This document shows positions 1-10,939 of a stretch of 64,000 nt of DNA, piece by piece (position 1 is the first letter of the stretch; every line of letters starts with the position of its first letter). Source of the DNA: Closterium sp. NIES-65 (Eukaryota; Streptophyta; Zygnematophyceae; Desmidiales; Closteriaceae); contig CANXME010000202.1 in assembly GCA_948144175.1 (NCBI GenBank), positions 769,253-833,252 on the forward strand. The letters run 5' to 3'. A model generated the notes under the pieces. That model searched no databases and was not told where the DNA came from. It saw nothing but the letters and a program-made list of their open reading frames with translations. Made by a program: the position numbers and the translations under genes.

Positions 1-325
1 GGGTGGCAGCACATGCGGTGTAGTGCACGGGCGACAGCGGTGCATACGGGCGCCATGCGGGCGGCAGCACCGGCGCATGGGCAGCGCACTGGCTGGCGGC
101 TGTAGGGGGGCACACGGGTAGGCATGGCACACGGGCAGCAGCGGTGGACGGGGCAGCGGGGCGCGCGGGGCAGCGGGGCAGGGCAGTACGCGCGGGGCTG
201 GGCAATGCGCGCGGGGCAGGGCAGAGCGCGCGTGCAGGGCAGGGCAGCGTCGTAGCGTGGGGCAGTATAGCAACAGTAGCAGTGAGGGACAGTAGGAACG
301 GGCAGTAGGTACGGACCTAACCTAC
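1..325 (-). repeat. GC-rich copia leader-like low-complexity DNA
   Basis: This is G- and C-rich, short-period DNA built from GGCAGC/GGGGCAGC-type words. Read on the minus strand, it lies directly downstream of the LTR and PBS remnant at 326-465, where the other copia copies here carry their GC-rich untranslated leader. I infer that it is the leader of a minus-strand copia copy that continues beyond the window start. No protein domain is visible. Confidence 0.5.
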
Positions 326-465
326 TCAATGATACAATGTTAAACTATGAAATAGTGGAATGATGATTGACTAGCAAGGATGAGATACAAGTAGGAAACC
401 CTAATTTGTTGTACCCCATAGAATGTGCCCCACTATATCCTAGCATGCATACTTGTAGTTTAAGA
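326..465 (-). mobile_element. Copia LTR remnant with degenerate PBS, minus strand
   Basis: The reverse complement matches the plan of the other copia LTRs here: a TATAGTGGGG box, then GGGGTACAACA, then TTAGGGTTTCC, then TACTTGTATC. It ends near 338 and is followed at 326-337 by a degenerate form of the TGGTATCAGAGC primer-binding site. The best preserved relative is the LTR remnant at 8339-8487. The outer TG end near 465 is approximate. No partner LTR lies in the window. Confidence 0.6.
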
Positions 466-1905
466 GTAGCCAGGAAGGTAAGGGCCCTCCAATTGCTGTA
501 CTTTTCCGGCCCTTGGCAGTCGTGCACAGGTTGGAGGTGTGAGCCTTGGATACGAAATGCGCCATGGTAGAGTCGAGGGCAGGGACGCAAGTGAAGTTGC
601 AGAGGACGCAGGTAAAAAGCTCGACGTTGGTGTCGAGCCCAATAACGAGGAAGTGCCCCAAGGATTTGACCTGGGGGAAGGAGTGGGAGGGGCGATAAGA
701 CAAAGGAGCAAGCAGGACACCAAGGGGGCAGGGCGGGGGTACTCAATAAGGTGCGGGAGGACGATGTGGAAAAATGGTGATGTAGTCACGAGTGAGTCAG
801 GCCAAGGGTTGAAGCATCAAAGGCCAAAAGGTTGCCGTGGGGGGAGGAGGGGAAAGGATACCGAAACGGATAGCACGGGACAAAGGAACAAGATGGGAAA
901 AAATCAAGGGGCGGATGCGCATGTGGTGAGGGAGAAGCAAGAGTACAGGTGCCGGGGGGGAGCCGTGGAGCGAGACAGGGCAGAGTTGGTAGGGGGCAGA
1001 AAGAGAGGCATATAAATAAAGGTGGGGGGTGAGAGAGTGGTGACCATCTTGTTGCTGGAGGGGTGGGGTAGGGGAGGCATGGAAGGAGGGGATAGGGGGT
1101 GGTACAGGGAGAGAGCGTGCCAACGCAAGAAGGCGGTTGCGCAAAACCGAAGGAAAAGGCAGAAAGGGGATTGGGCAGGAGGTGCCGAGCAAGGGGACGG
1201 GCCCATGGGGACGGCGCACAGAGAGAGTGGCGTGAAATAAGGGGCAAAAGTTGGGCTAGCAAAAGTTGGGGACTTGCGGAGAAGGAGGGGCGAGGAGGGC
1301 AGGAGTGCTTGAGACAGTGAAGAGTAGAAGGGGCGGACCAAGGGCGACCAGAGGGAGGTTGTATACCGAGCTGAAAAGGGGCAAGGGGAAATAGTGCAGA
1401 GGGGTAAAGCACTGGAAAACAGATACATGGGAGAGGGTTAAGTGAGGTAGGAGCCATCCAAACCAGCGTGGCGCAGGGCCATAGAGGGGGAGGTGAAGCT
1501 AAAGGGGAGGGCAGGGGGGGTCGGGTAGGGGCGTGCGCTAGGGGGCCGGGGGGTAGGTCCGATTGGCGCAGAAACGAAAGATTCAGGGCAACAAAAGTTA
1601 GGGAGTGGATGTACCTGAGAATAGGGGAGGGAGTGGGGGAAGGATTCATGCGAGAGCAATGTGGGAGCATACCCAAGCGAGGAGGTGGTGGAGGGAGCTG
1701 AGCATGTTGAAGGCATCATAAGGCAAAGAGACTAGGGGTGGGGTCCTCGTGCAAAACTACATATAAGGGGGTTGGTGAAATGTAGACAGCAGAAGGCAGA
1801 TAGCAGCATTGGGGGGTACCGGGCAGAGAGGCAAGGGGACATGGTCGTACCGTTAGTCTGCTGCAGCTGAGCAATAGATATTTGGGCCTTGTTCTTCAGG
1901 TGCTA
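466..1905. other. Purine-rich relic DNA, no recognisable gene
   Basis: The plus strand is strongly G- and A-rich, so the minus strand is pyrimidine-rich and runs without stops for long stretches. The apparent minus-strand frames encode only Pro/Ser/Leu-rich sequence with no domain. The block lies just past the LINE ORF1-like relic in that relic's reading direction, where the rest of such an element would be expected, but I cannot recognise RT or endonuclease motifs. Confidence 0.4.
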
Positions 1906-3042
1906 CTAGCGCTTGAAGGCGAAAATCTCGTGATTAGAATCACGGTGTTTGTTCCCACAAAAAGCGCACACATGGGTGGAAATGTTGAGCAGGGCAGGAG
2001 GGGAGTCATCCTCAAACGGAATGACAGCGGGGATGCAGGAGAAAAGCTTGTCATCTGGGCGGGGGGAGAGAGATACAGATGAAAACGGGGAGGAAACCTT
2101 TTCGTTCGGGTCAGTAGTATAGTGAGAAAACTGCAGATTTGCTAGCCAAGCCGGCTCCGATTGATCCACGCCGTGCAGCAAAAATTCACGGACGTCCTTT
2201 GGAGTATAACCTGTGGGGGATGTTTCGGAGCGACAGCGTGGCGGCACCCCCTGCTTTGGCAGCCGTGAAGCCCGGGCTGTAGTCCTCAAAGACCGCGTGA
2301 AGCACGGGGCTGGATGCATTCATAGGGATGGAGTGGGGGAAGAGGCGCTTAAAGTCCTCGGCCTCTTCCTTCGTTGGCCATAAGAAGCAAAGCCGCACGT
2401 AGGCATGGCGCAGAACCCGAAGCGCCTCACCGATGGCAATTTCAAACTCCGGGATGGAGCCGTAGCGGAAGAAAGTGCGGCCTCAGTGATATGGGCGATG
2501 AGGTCCGCGCGGATGGCGTTCGCACCTGTCTCGGACATAAGGAGCGTGACCACTCAGAGGTGGCGACAGGGCATGATCGGGTCGGGCCTCGGATGGTGAA
2601 GGATGCGGGTGGGCGCTGGACCAGGAGCATGGTCTGTCAGGATAATACCATCTCACAGAGCAGTACCAATGCGGGGGGGAGTCGGGCAGGTGGGCCTGCG
2701 CAATGCAGGGGGCGGAACAAGAGCAGCGGTTGCAGGGGAAGAGGCTCCAGAGGGAGCGCTCGAGGTGCTGCCGGTCAGGGCAGGAGCCATAGCCGCCATG
2801 ACACATATTGACGGCGCCGAAGGGACGGGCATGGGTGGAGGGGCTTTGATGCAGACCTTCTTGGCCACCGGGGGCTCATCAGCTGAGGGGGGATAAGCAA
2901 GAGAGATAGTAGGGAGCTCGTCAAGGTGGAGTTCCTCGCTATCGAGCTGGAGGTCCTTGTCAACGAGGGTCATCTCATCATCCGAGTTGTGGATCTGGGC
3001 GGCCATGAGGAAAATGAAAATAAACGGAAGTAGAGTAGGCAA
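1906..3042 (-). pseudogene. LINE ORF1-like relic with C-terminal CCHH knuckle
   Basis: Minus-strand coding is spread over several overlapping frames. It starts with an acidic segment (SDDEMTLVDKDLQLDSEEL) at about 2900-3000, then a Pro/Ala-rich stretch. A central region resembles an RNA-binding fold (LRNIP..YTPKDVREFLL, about 2190-2240), and the end is a knuckle C-x2-C-x3-H-x4-H near 1930-1975. The ORF1 of the long LINE at 26787-33743 has the same order and the same unusual CCHH spacing, so I class this as LINE ORF1-like. Its likely role would have been binding element RNA. It is split between frames and no ORF2 follows it. It could instead belong to another retroelement class. Confidence 0.45.
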
Positions 3043-4423
3043 TGGGATGAGAAATGCTGAACACGATGAAGTATTTAACTTCGAAAGTCAAGGGAGAGGC
3101 GGCTCGGCGGATCTGAGGGCAGCCGGGGCGGGAGTTTGGGTTAGAGCAGGGGATAGAGAAAAGGAGCAGGTGGCGATTCGAATATGGGCTGAAACGTCTA
3201 AAACGTGGGAGGCTATAATGAAATGGAGCAGAAGCAACGTTTCTAGAGCTAGTGTGGCGTTCCTGGGAAACTCCGGCAACCGCAAGCCATTCGTAGTGGC
3301 GAGGGGGCATAGGCGGCGGCCATAGCTTTGCCAAAAGTTTTACCAGATGCCTAGGTGACAACTCGAGCCACTTAGTAAGAAGGTTTTGGAGCAGGTGGCG
3401 GAGGAAGTGGTGAAGGGAGTTGGGGACAAAAGAACAAGGGAACCTCGAAGGCATGGACCGAAAGGGACCAGCCAAAAGGGGGGACACATGATGCGCGCTA
3501 GAAATCCTACCTCCTAGGGAGGCAGGGTAGAAAGGGAGGGCACGACAAAAGGCGGAGGCAGGGTAAGAGCGGAGAAAGGGGAACAATAGTAAGGAGGAGT
3601 GTCACGCAAAAACAAGGAAACAGGGGTGGTGGGAAGGTGAGGGTAGGTTGGGGGCAAACGGGTCGGTGAAAGGCGAGCACTAAAGACCGGTTGGGTGACG
3701 ATTAGCTCCGCTTCCAACTACCTGGCAGGAGATGGGCAGATAATGAAACTCCGAATCGCAACGTAAAGAAGTAGTGGAATCAAGCTCTGGGTGACATGGA
3801 AATAGAAAAATAAAAGTTCACGTGGGGCACGGAATCAAACGGGAGTGCTACGGATGCTGGGAGAAGTGTCGAGAAGTTCTGATGAATGAACAAGCAACCA
3901 GATGAAAAGGAAAACGAATCTGAGAGGAGAAGCGAGTACGGAGGAGGAGAAGACGTGGATTGGTTTCGACCGTGCACAAATCGAAGAATCTCGAGGGGAG
4001 CAAACTGGTCGACCGAGTAGAGGGTGGCGAAAGGGGAAAACGAAAGCGGCAGAACGTGGGTGGGCACAAGGCGTGGCAACCAGATCGGCACTGTATGTGG
4101 CCTGAAATCAACGGGAATGGGGAAAACAACAAGCAGCACCAACCAAACCCATACGAAAAGGGAACAAATACAAAAAGCGAAGTTACATTGGGCTAGTGCA
4201 ATGTCGAACGCGGCAAGCCAGCTGATGAAGATAGTTGTGGCTTGACGTATGCAAGTCCGATTAGCACGGACATTTGACGCTGCAAGCTCCCAGATGGGAT
4301 GGCGATATTGGGGAGGGATTGTGAACGTTGACATTGAACCATTTGTTTCATTAGGTAACGAGGAATCACACATAGATGGGAAGAGAAGCTTTGAAGGGAA
4401 AGGGGGGGAGGTGGAACTTGGGG
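3043..4423. other. Unassigned DNA upstream of the ORF1-like relic
   Basis: Nothing recognisable was found. Minus-strand open stretches here lack domains, and the composition is again skewed towards purines on the plus strand. The part next to 3042 could be the 5' untranslated region of the LINE-like relic. Confidence 0.3.
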
Positions 4424-4599
4424 AGTGGGCCAACCTATGGCCCATTGGGTTGGGTTGACCACATTTGGGGAAGTGGGGCAACCTATGGCCCATTGGGTTG
4501 GGTTGGCCACACTTGGGAAGTGGGGCAACCTATGGCCCGATGGGTTGGGTTGGCCTCACTTTGGGAAGTGGGGCAACCTATGGCCCATTGGGTTGCATT
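4424..4599. repeat. Tandem repeat, about 3.7 copies of a 47-48 bp unit
   Basis: Units start at 4424, 4472, 4519 and 4567. Each carries AGTGGGGCAACCTATGGCCC followed by an ATTGGGTTGGGTTGG-type stretch. Copies differ at only a few positions, so the array is recent or has been homogenised. The fourth copy is partial. Open frames through it are a by-product of the repeat. Confidence 0.9.
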
Positions 4600-4636
4600 T
4601 GTGGACTCCACCACAATTGGGTTGGATTGGCACCCT

Positions 4637-5226
4637 AATATACAAGGCTACACCCAATGTTGGTGTACAGTCACAACTGTTTGTATGCTACAATATATAA
4701 TTCTAACATGGATGGCTTCCGTTAGATCTAAATCTTGTTGTACGGTGGTAGCAGTGATTTGAGGCTATCCCCCATAGGACCTCCCAGCCGTTGCCTAACC
4801 TAGAATAGTCGAGTCTTGAAAATAAAACAAGAGATAAAGAATGGTAGATCACAATTAAAGATAAAGAAAGTACCCAAAAAGAAGGGTTAAGAGTGAAGTA
4901 TAACATAATGATAATATACAAGGCTACACCCAATGTTGGGTGTAGTTTCAACCTAATTGTACACCACAGTTGGTGTACAGTCACAACTGTTAGTATGGTA
5001 TAATATATAATTCTAACATGGATGGCCTCCGTTAGATCTAAATCTTGTTGTACGGTGGTAGCAGTGATTTGAGGCTACCCCCCATAGGACCTCCCAGCCG
5101 TTACCTAACCTAGAATAGTCGAGTCTTAAAAATAAAACAAGAGATAGAGAATGGTAAATCACAATTAAATATAAAGAAAGTACCCAAAAAGAAGGGTTAA
5201 GAGTGGAGTATAGCAATAATGATAAG
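4637..5226. repeat. Tandem repeat with a 310-bp period, nearly two copies
   Basis: TTGGTGTACAGTCACAACTG recurs at 4660 and 4970, and the roughly 255 bp that follow are about 95% alike by eye. On the minus strand each unit begins TGTTAGAATTATATATT (at 5018 and 4708) and the unit before ends in CCATCCA. The array may therefore be two LTR-like units in tandem with no internal region. No PBS or coding part was seen, so a plain tandem duplication is equally possible. Confidence 0.8.
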
Positions 5227-5747
5227 ATAAAGATGTATTTGAAATAAGGTTGTTCGAGTATGAAAAGGCTTTCAAAGTTTATGTTTTAAGACAAAGATAT
5301 AATGAAGTTGATAAAGAAGATGAGAGGTGTTAAATAAAATGCAATAATAACTTAATAAAGATTCCTTAGAGATTTGGTTAACGAAATAATAAAGAAGCTT
5401 GAAAGGAAACGGGACCTGATAAGAATGAGGAAGCCTTCTATAAACTTGATACAACAGAGAAACTTGAATCGGGACTTAATAAGAAAGATAGACGGAGTGA
5501 TAAGATATATTTTAAACAAGTCTAGTTATATTGGAGAAGCTTAGTAACTTGAATAAGAATATCCCAAGCTTGAATTGTAGATCTTGATTTTTGAATGAGA
5601 AGGACCTCCAAGCTTGAATTGTAGATGTTGATTGCTAAACGGAGATATAGCACTGAATTGTGATTCATTTCGGTTTATTTCGTGTGACTTTGCGTACACG
5701 TGATTCCGCCGAATCGATTCTACTGCTGAATTGTACCCTAGTGATCA

Positions 5748-5780
<33 letters not shown>

Positions 5781-5995
5781 TACTATATTATTGATCATCA
5801 CAGGTGGATACCAGAGCCCGTTTTCACTTGGAGTTATTCACTTGCTAAAATCCAGCCTTAAAAAAAACGTGGGGGTGAGAACGATCACGCCGATTCGGGT
5901 ACGTAAAACCAGTTCCACGTCGAATTTTTAGTTACTGCACAAAGAGCTTACACTTGGTACAACGAATAAGCAATTGGTAGTTACCTTGATGTCAT
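5227..5995. other. AT-rich spacer with a poly(A) run
   Basis: The spacer is AT-rich with no coding signal. A run of about 27 A lies near 5750-5776 and could mark the 3' end of a plus-strand retroposon. I cannot recognise a retroposon body upstream. Confidence 0.5.
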
Positions 5996-8487
5996 TAGAC
6001 AGCTATGGATGCAGAGATGGCATCCTAGAAGTTCACATGCACTTCCATTCCCCCTCCTGGGCATGTGGATTTTCAGAGTGAAGCGGCCGCCAGGTTCCTC
6101 GCCCGTCTTCAATGAGCATTACGTTGCATGAGGCTTTAGTGAGCGTCAGGGGGTTGACTTCTTCCTGACTTTCTCCCCCATCTCGAAGATTGAAGATGAC
6201 CACTCTTTGGGTGTTACTACACGTTGCAGCACAGCGTGACTACGAGCTACACTCGCTCGACTTCTCCACAGCTTTTTTGCAGAGCAGCCTTCACGAGGAG
6301 ATCTGGTTGCGACGCCCACTGTCAACGGGAGTTGTTTGTTGGCCCCGTCCACGCTTGGGCGGAGCCGACTTCGTGGTGGGGTGTACGGAAGGTACAGCCA
6401 ACTTGTAGCAGTGGGCGACGCCGACTTGGGCGAGGTGGTCGACGGGGCTGGTCGACTTGCACAGGGCCACTGCAATGCCGCCGACTTGGGAAGTCGGCGG
6501 CCGACTTCAACTGGTGGTCGGCGCCGACTTGCAAGGTCGCCGACTTGGGAGGTTGCCGACTTCAAGAGGTCAGTCTGGAAGTCGGCGCCAACGTAGAAGG
6601 GGCGTCGACCTGGTGATGCCGACTTTGGGTATCCGACTTGGGTGGTCGGCTGACAACTGCACCGGTCGACCAGGATACCTGGGTGACAAGGTTTTGCGAA
6701 GGAGTGCGACGGTCGCCCAGGCAACGCTGGCGAGTCCGACCTCGGTGGTGGTATCCCGAGGTTGACGTGGCGGATCAGGTGGAGCCGTCAGCACGAAGAT
6801 GACTTGGTGCGTGCGCTGTTCAGGTGACAAGGCTTAGCCCTCCAATCATCAACGGGCACCTGCGAAGTAGGTGCGCTGCTGTTCTACGGGAGCAACACTG
6901 GCACGCCGTCAACCTGCAGCGTTGGCACGCTGTCGACTTTGCACTGCTGGAGCGCGGTTGACCAAGTCGTGCTGGAACGCGGTCGACCATGCTGTGCTGG
7001 CAGTCGACCGACCTGAATGCTAGCTCTGATGTAGTCTTACCATGCCAACTTGATTGTACCTTTTTTTTTTTTACTTTCTCTAGTGAAACTCTTGCCAATA
7101 TTGCTCCGTGAATTAGCAAGCAGTTTGAGCACTAGGAAAACGACTAAGAACCAACGAACGCAGAGATCATACGATTACCCGTGCCTAGCCCATAGTCTAG
7201 CTCCCGTTGTAGTAGTTATCTCCGCACCCACTTGGCTTCACTGGATCATCTCCAGAGGGTACCCAGTGGAGGCTCCAGCAGCCAGTCTTCACTCTCCGTC
7301 AGGCATCCCCCGAGTGGCAAGACAAATTGAAGACTTCAATAGCAGCTCTTGGTTTTTCTCCTTCGACTGCCGACTCGTCGTTGTTTCTCCGCACCGACTC
7401 TACTTTGCCGCCGTTCAACATCCCCATGTTTGTCGACAACTTGGTCTTTGCAAGTGCTGACACTGAGGCACTAGCCTTTGTGAAAGCGGAGTTGCAGAAG
7501 AGACACGCCTGCACTGATCAGGGTGAGCTGCAGAGCTATCTTGGCTTGCAGATCACCAGGGACAGAACAGTGCGCACCATCACCTTGACTCAATCACACA
7601 TAGTGCAGCAAGTCCTTCACCGCTTCCGCATTCAGCTCTCCTAGGCACAACCCACCCCTCTGCTTATGAGCCCTGCTCTCAGCTCCACCTTTGGACGGGT
7701 CTGTAGAGCCAAGTACTCCGTATTTAGAGCTTGTGGGTTGCCTCACGTACCTGATCACGTGCATTCGGCCTGACCTCCTGTATCCTCTCAGCATCCTGGC
7801 GCACTACGTTGCAACCAGGAGACACCGCCCTAAGAACTAAAGGGCTGGTACAAGGGTACTGCGCTACTTGTGCAGTACACTAGGCATGGGGCTTGTGCTT
7901 GGGGGACGGGGACCAGTTGTGCTCACATGGCAATTTGTCGCTTCATGGGTTGACGACCAGGTGAGCTCCTGGTCTTCACAAGGCTATGCTTTCAGTCTCG
8001 GCACTAACTCTATCTTGTGGAGGTCCACTCGCTCGTCTCTGTGCTTAGCTCCGGCTGTGAGGCCAAGATCTACGCTGGAGCTATTGTTGCCCAGGAGTTA
8101 CGTTGGTTGACCTACCTGCTCACCGGCTTGGGTGAGTGGCCTTGTTCTCCTTCAAAACTGTACGTCAACAACAAGGTCGTGATTGCCTTGTGTCAGGAGT
8201 AGAGACTGGAGCACAAAACGAAGCACATTGCCCTTGGTTACTTTCTTGTACGTGAGTTGCAGCAGAAGTATCAGCTTCGTCTTTCTTACGTGGCCTCAAA
8301 GGCCAATACTGCTGATGTTTTCACCAAAGGTCTTGGGGCACATTCTATGGGGTACAACACATAAAAGTTTCCTACTTGTATCCCAACCATTCCAGTCAAT
8401 CATCATTCGGCTATTTCATAATTTAATAGCTACCCCCCATATTGCCTCTTTCCTCTCCCAGTGATCTCAGTTCCTACCTCACGTCCC
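5996..8487 (+). mobile_element. Copia fragment C2 (RT, RNase H, LTR remnant), split by an X solo LTR
   Basis: Homology to the C-type pol of this window starts near 5996 in the N-terminal RT (the region of MWIFRVKRPPGSP and SLDFSTAFLQ). It stops at 6319, resumes at 7232 and runs through RT and RNase H to about 8338. It then joins directly to an LTR remnant (8339-8487) with GGGGTACAACAC, TTTCCTACTTGTATC and CAATCATCATT. The 907-bp interruption is a solo LTR of another family. The fragment lacks Gag, protease and integrase and has several further breaks, so it is an old fossil. Confidence 0.85.
6320..7226 (+). mobile_element. Solo LTR of copia family X
   Basis: It starts TGTCAACGGGAGTTG and ends TAGTTATCTCCGCA. 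It is flanked on both sides by the 5-bp duplication CCCAC (6315-6319 and 7227-7231). It matches the LTRs of the full X element at 13974-21069 in the same 5'-to-3' sense as transcription. Many GTCGAC and AAGTCGGC-type words fill its first half, and a T-run lies near 7060. It is 907 bp long, against 855 and 871 bp in the complete element. A solo LTR arises by recombination between the two LTRs of a full copy. Confidence 0.93.
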
Positions 8488-9955
8488 TTTTTCTTGTTGT
8501 TGTTGTTGTTTTTTTTTTGTTTTTTTTTTTTTTTTGGGACATAATACACAATGCAATGCATACATCCACAGTCGTAACTGTAAAAAAAGGAAGGCACGGG
8601 CCGACCAGTTGGGCCTGCTCTGACCATCCTTGTAACAGTCTACGGTGGCTTGAAGAAGGTGCTAGGCCTCTCCCATATCGATCTAAAAGCCTTGCTCCAC
8701 GTCACCTGCTCTCCCTATTCACAAATGTGGCTCAGTGCCGCCAACTCTTCTGATGTCAGGTATTGCCAATCCCCTTTGTCTTTTACTCCCCCTTGGCCAA
8801 CCTTACCGCTACCCGCTTCATTGTAGATCCGCACATGTCTCATGAAATTGGCCCCTATCTTCCTGACCACTCGTTTGGGCTCGAAAGTTGTCTTCCGGAA
8901 GACCGCGTCACACCTCTCTAGCCAGATGTGTTTGAAGGTGATCGCAATAAGTGTAGCCTATGAGAAACCAGAGGCTGTGCTGTCTTCAGCGAATAACAAC
9001 TCACCCAGTGTCCCCACAACTCGTCTCGGATTGATCAGCTTCAAAGAATCCTGAAGCGCGCCACACACCCCGCTTACGATTGGAAAGTTCATTAGACAAT
9101 GCGTTGGTGACTCTTGTTGTCCACAGTATGGGCAACATGGACAGGACCCGAAGAAAGCTAGTCTGCTCACCACTTGTAGATTGTTACTATGCAGGTGCAG
9201 TAGAACCTCTCTCGCTTTGGCTGGTATCACCAGCAAGTCCCTTTTCGCAATGACTTTCTTCCAGTCTATCCTCGAGCCCCAGGTCTCCTCCCACCTCTTG
9301 TGCTGCTTGGGTTGCGTGGTTGGTTTCCTGAGCAAGTGTCTCAGTTTCCTTTGTGCTGTAGGTTTGCCTTCTTCACATAGGAAAGACGTTCCTAGCCACG
9401 CTAGGTCCCCCATTTTCCCCACTTCTTGACCTCCCCTGACCACCATCGGAGTTAAGATGCTTAGCACACTTGGCGGCTGAGTCTCCACCCCCGTGTGCCT
9501 GACCATCCCCTTGCCGTCCACTTCCGCTCTTTCACACTTTAGGGTTTTACTTTCCGTAAGCGCTACCATTATGTAGTACTACCTCCCAGACACTGCTTTC
9601 CCGACTTTCACCAGGTTTGTAGCCTCAGTAATTGCCGTCGCAGATGTTCTCTCCAACAATTGCTCCTTCCAGCTTCCTGGACCGCTTCCCAAGCCTGAAG
9701 CGCCCATCTCGTGGTTGATGATCTGCCCGTTTGTTTCGTCAGCTCCCACACGCTTTTGACTCTCCATCCTCCTTCATACACCTCCTATAGTAAGTCGCCC
9801 ACCACCATACCCTTCATGTATTCAGACCCTTTTTGGCGTCCGAAAGGGCTGCTAACTTGGTAGTGTATCCAGTTGCTAAACCAAAGGCGCTCCTTCACCA
9901 TCTCCCACTGGTTCGCAGGTTCTAGCATCATCGGCAGCTGTTTGTCCCAAACCAG
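8488..9955 (-). mobile_element. 5'-truncated LINE tail L2
   Basis: The 3' end is a T- and GTT-rich run on the plus strand (8488-8535), which is the element's poly(A) tail. Reading upward, the 3' UTR is followed by a C-terminal ORF2 part (about 8958-9570). That part has the cysteine/histidine cluster CPYCGQQESPTHCL near 9082-9140, typical of the region after the RT of plant-type L1 LINEs. A further stretch reaches 9955, where homology to the longer LINE at 26787-33743 stops abruptly at a junction with copia C3. Endonuclease and RT are absent. Confidence 0.88.
8958..9569 (-). pseudogene. LINE ORF2 C-terminal zinc-binding region
   Basis: An open frame of about 200 residues holds a basic segment (KQHKRWEETWGSRIDWKKV), then LVIPAKAREVLLHLHSNNL and CPYCGQQESPTHCLMN. 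This layout matches the zf-RVT-like C-terminus of LINE reverse transcriptases, which helps bind the target or RNA. Only two or three residues differ from the equivalent part at 27232-27831. It is an orphan because the RT lies in no adjoining sequence. Confidence 0.8.
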
Positions 9956-10775
9956 GCTCCGCCTCCCTAGGCTCAGCACCCCCAGACCCAGCACCCCCAG
10001 GCTCAGCACCCAGAGTCTCAACACCCCCAGACTCAGCACCTCCAGACCCAGCACCTGCACGCTCAGCACCTCTAGCAGTACCGGAGTCAACAGCTACCTT
10101 GACAGGCTCGACTTCGTCTACCTGGGACACACCTGATGGGGCAAGACCCTAAAGGGGGGAGGGGGTCTATCGGGGGAGGACTTGGCGCAAGGAAGAGCGG
10201 CGGCGGGGAGAGGGGCGCAGTGCGGTAGGGGAAGAGACGGTAGTAAGGCACCGACTCGTCGAAGGTGACGTCCCGGGAGGATAGAACACGGCGCAAGGTG
10301 GGCTGGTATAACTGCCAACCAGGCGCGTCAAGGGGGAAGCCAAGGAAGACGCAGGGAACAACACGGGGGGACAGCTTGTCCGCATACAAGTCGCGGACAA
10401 ACGCCCGAGATCCCCAGACCCGAAACGCAGACGAATCGCCAACCTTCCCCGTCCACCGCAAGGTGGGGGAGGTCTCTGGCAAGGAGACCCGGGGCTGAAG
10501 GTTGAGCTGATGCGCTGCGTACTGAACCGCAAATGGCCACAGAAAATGGGGGGCAACCGCATGGATCATGGATGTACGAGCGACATCCATGACCATGCCA
10601 ATGCGGCGCTCAGCAATCCCATTTTGCTGTGGAGAGGCTGGAAGCGTGAAGGTCTGGCGGATGCCCTTTGCACGAAAGAAGGCTCCCAGACGGGCAAAGA
10701 AAAACTCCCCACCTCTATCAGAGTGCAGACGCACAAAAAGAAAGTCCGAGCCGAAACTCTCTCTGAGCCGGAGAC
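9956..10775 (-). mobile_element. Copia C3, distal part (integrase and linker), minus strand
   Basis: On the minus strand, 10150-10775 encodes a copia integrase core (HSDRGGEF, SPQQNGIAERRIGMVMDVAR, GKVGD..AFRVWGSRAFV, VFLGFPLDAPGW). It is followed at 9956-10150 by the repetitive linker (AGAGSGGAESGG type). The frame is cut at 10775 by the 5' LTR of C4. The matching upstream half of C3 lies at 25076-26650, on the far side of C4. At 9956 C3 meets the LINE tail L2, so its RT and 3' LTR are missing. Confidence 0.85.
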
Positions 10776-10906
10776 TGTCAGAACCTTTTAGCTTATACAT
10801 TTTTGTAGGCTGTATTGGGGTAGCCCATGTGGGGTACAACCCAATTAGGGTTAGTACTTGTACCCAACTCTTTCATAGTTGATTCATCCATTCTTACTTC
10901 TCGTCA
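10776..10906 (+). repeat. C4 5' LTR (131 bp)
   Basis: It starts TGTCAGAACCTTTTAGC and ends TTCTCGTCA, directly before a TGGTATTGAGCA primer-binding site. It carries the shared LTR core: GGCTGTATTGGGGTA, GGGGTACAACCC, TTAGGGTTAG and TACTTGTA. No partner LTR survives on the right, so it cannot be dated from the pair. Confidence 0.92.
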
Positions 10907-10918
10907 TGGTATTGAGCA
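10907..10918 (+). promoter_or_regulatory. C4 primer-binding site (initiator tRNA-Met type)
   Basis: TGGTATTGAGCA follows the LTR without a gap and resembles TGGTATCAGAGC, the complement of the plant initiator tRNA-Met 3' end used by many copia elements. The intact form of the motif is at 44526. Confidence 0.8.
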
Positions 10919-10939
10919 GGTTCCCGAATGGGAATACTG

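Larger units (their letters stand above)
8352..9955. repeat. Copy 1 of a 1.6-kb direct repeat (LTR remnant plus LINE tail)
   Basis: This block matches 26651-28229 at roughly 97-99% by eye. It covers both the LTR remnant and the whole LINE 3' part in the same order and orientation. The two copies flank the C3/C4/X nest. Identity runs across the LINE/LTR junction, so the two LINE tails are copies of one insertion rather than two separate insertions. Confidence 0.85.

Noticed and set aside
786-1676. 296-residue minus-strand open frame
   Set aside because: The strand is pyrimidine-rich, so stop codons are rare by composition. The peptide is Pro/Ser/Leu-rich with no domain, and overlapping frames are equally open.
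4424-4599. CRISPR-like array
   Set aside because: Units are contiguous with no unique spacers, in a eukaryotic retroelement context. It is a plain tandem repeat.
8352-8487. 3' transduction by the LINE as the source of the shared LTR remnant
   Set aside because: A transduced flank should end in its own poly(A) tract beyond the LTR remnant. None is seen, and the remnant in copy 1 continues further into LTR and pol sequence.
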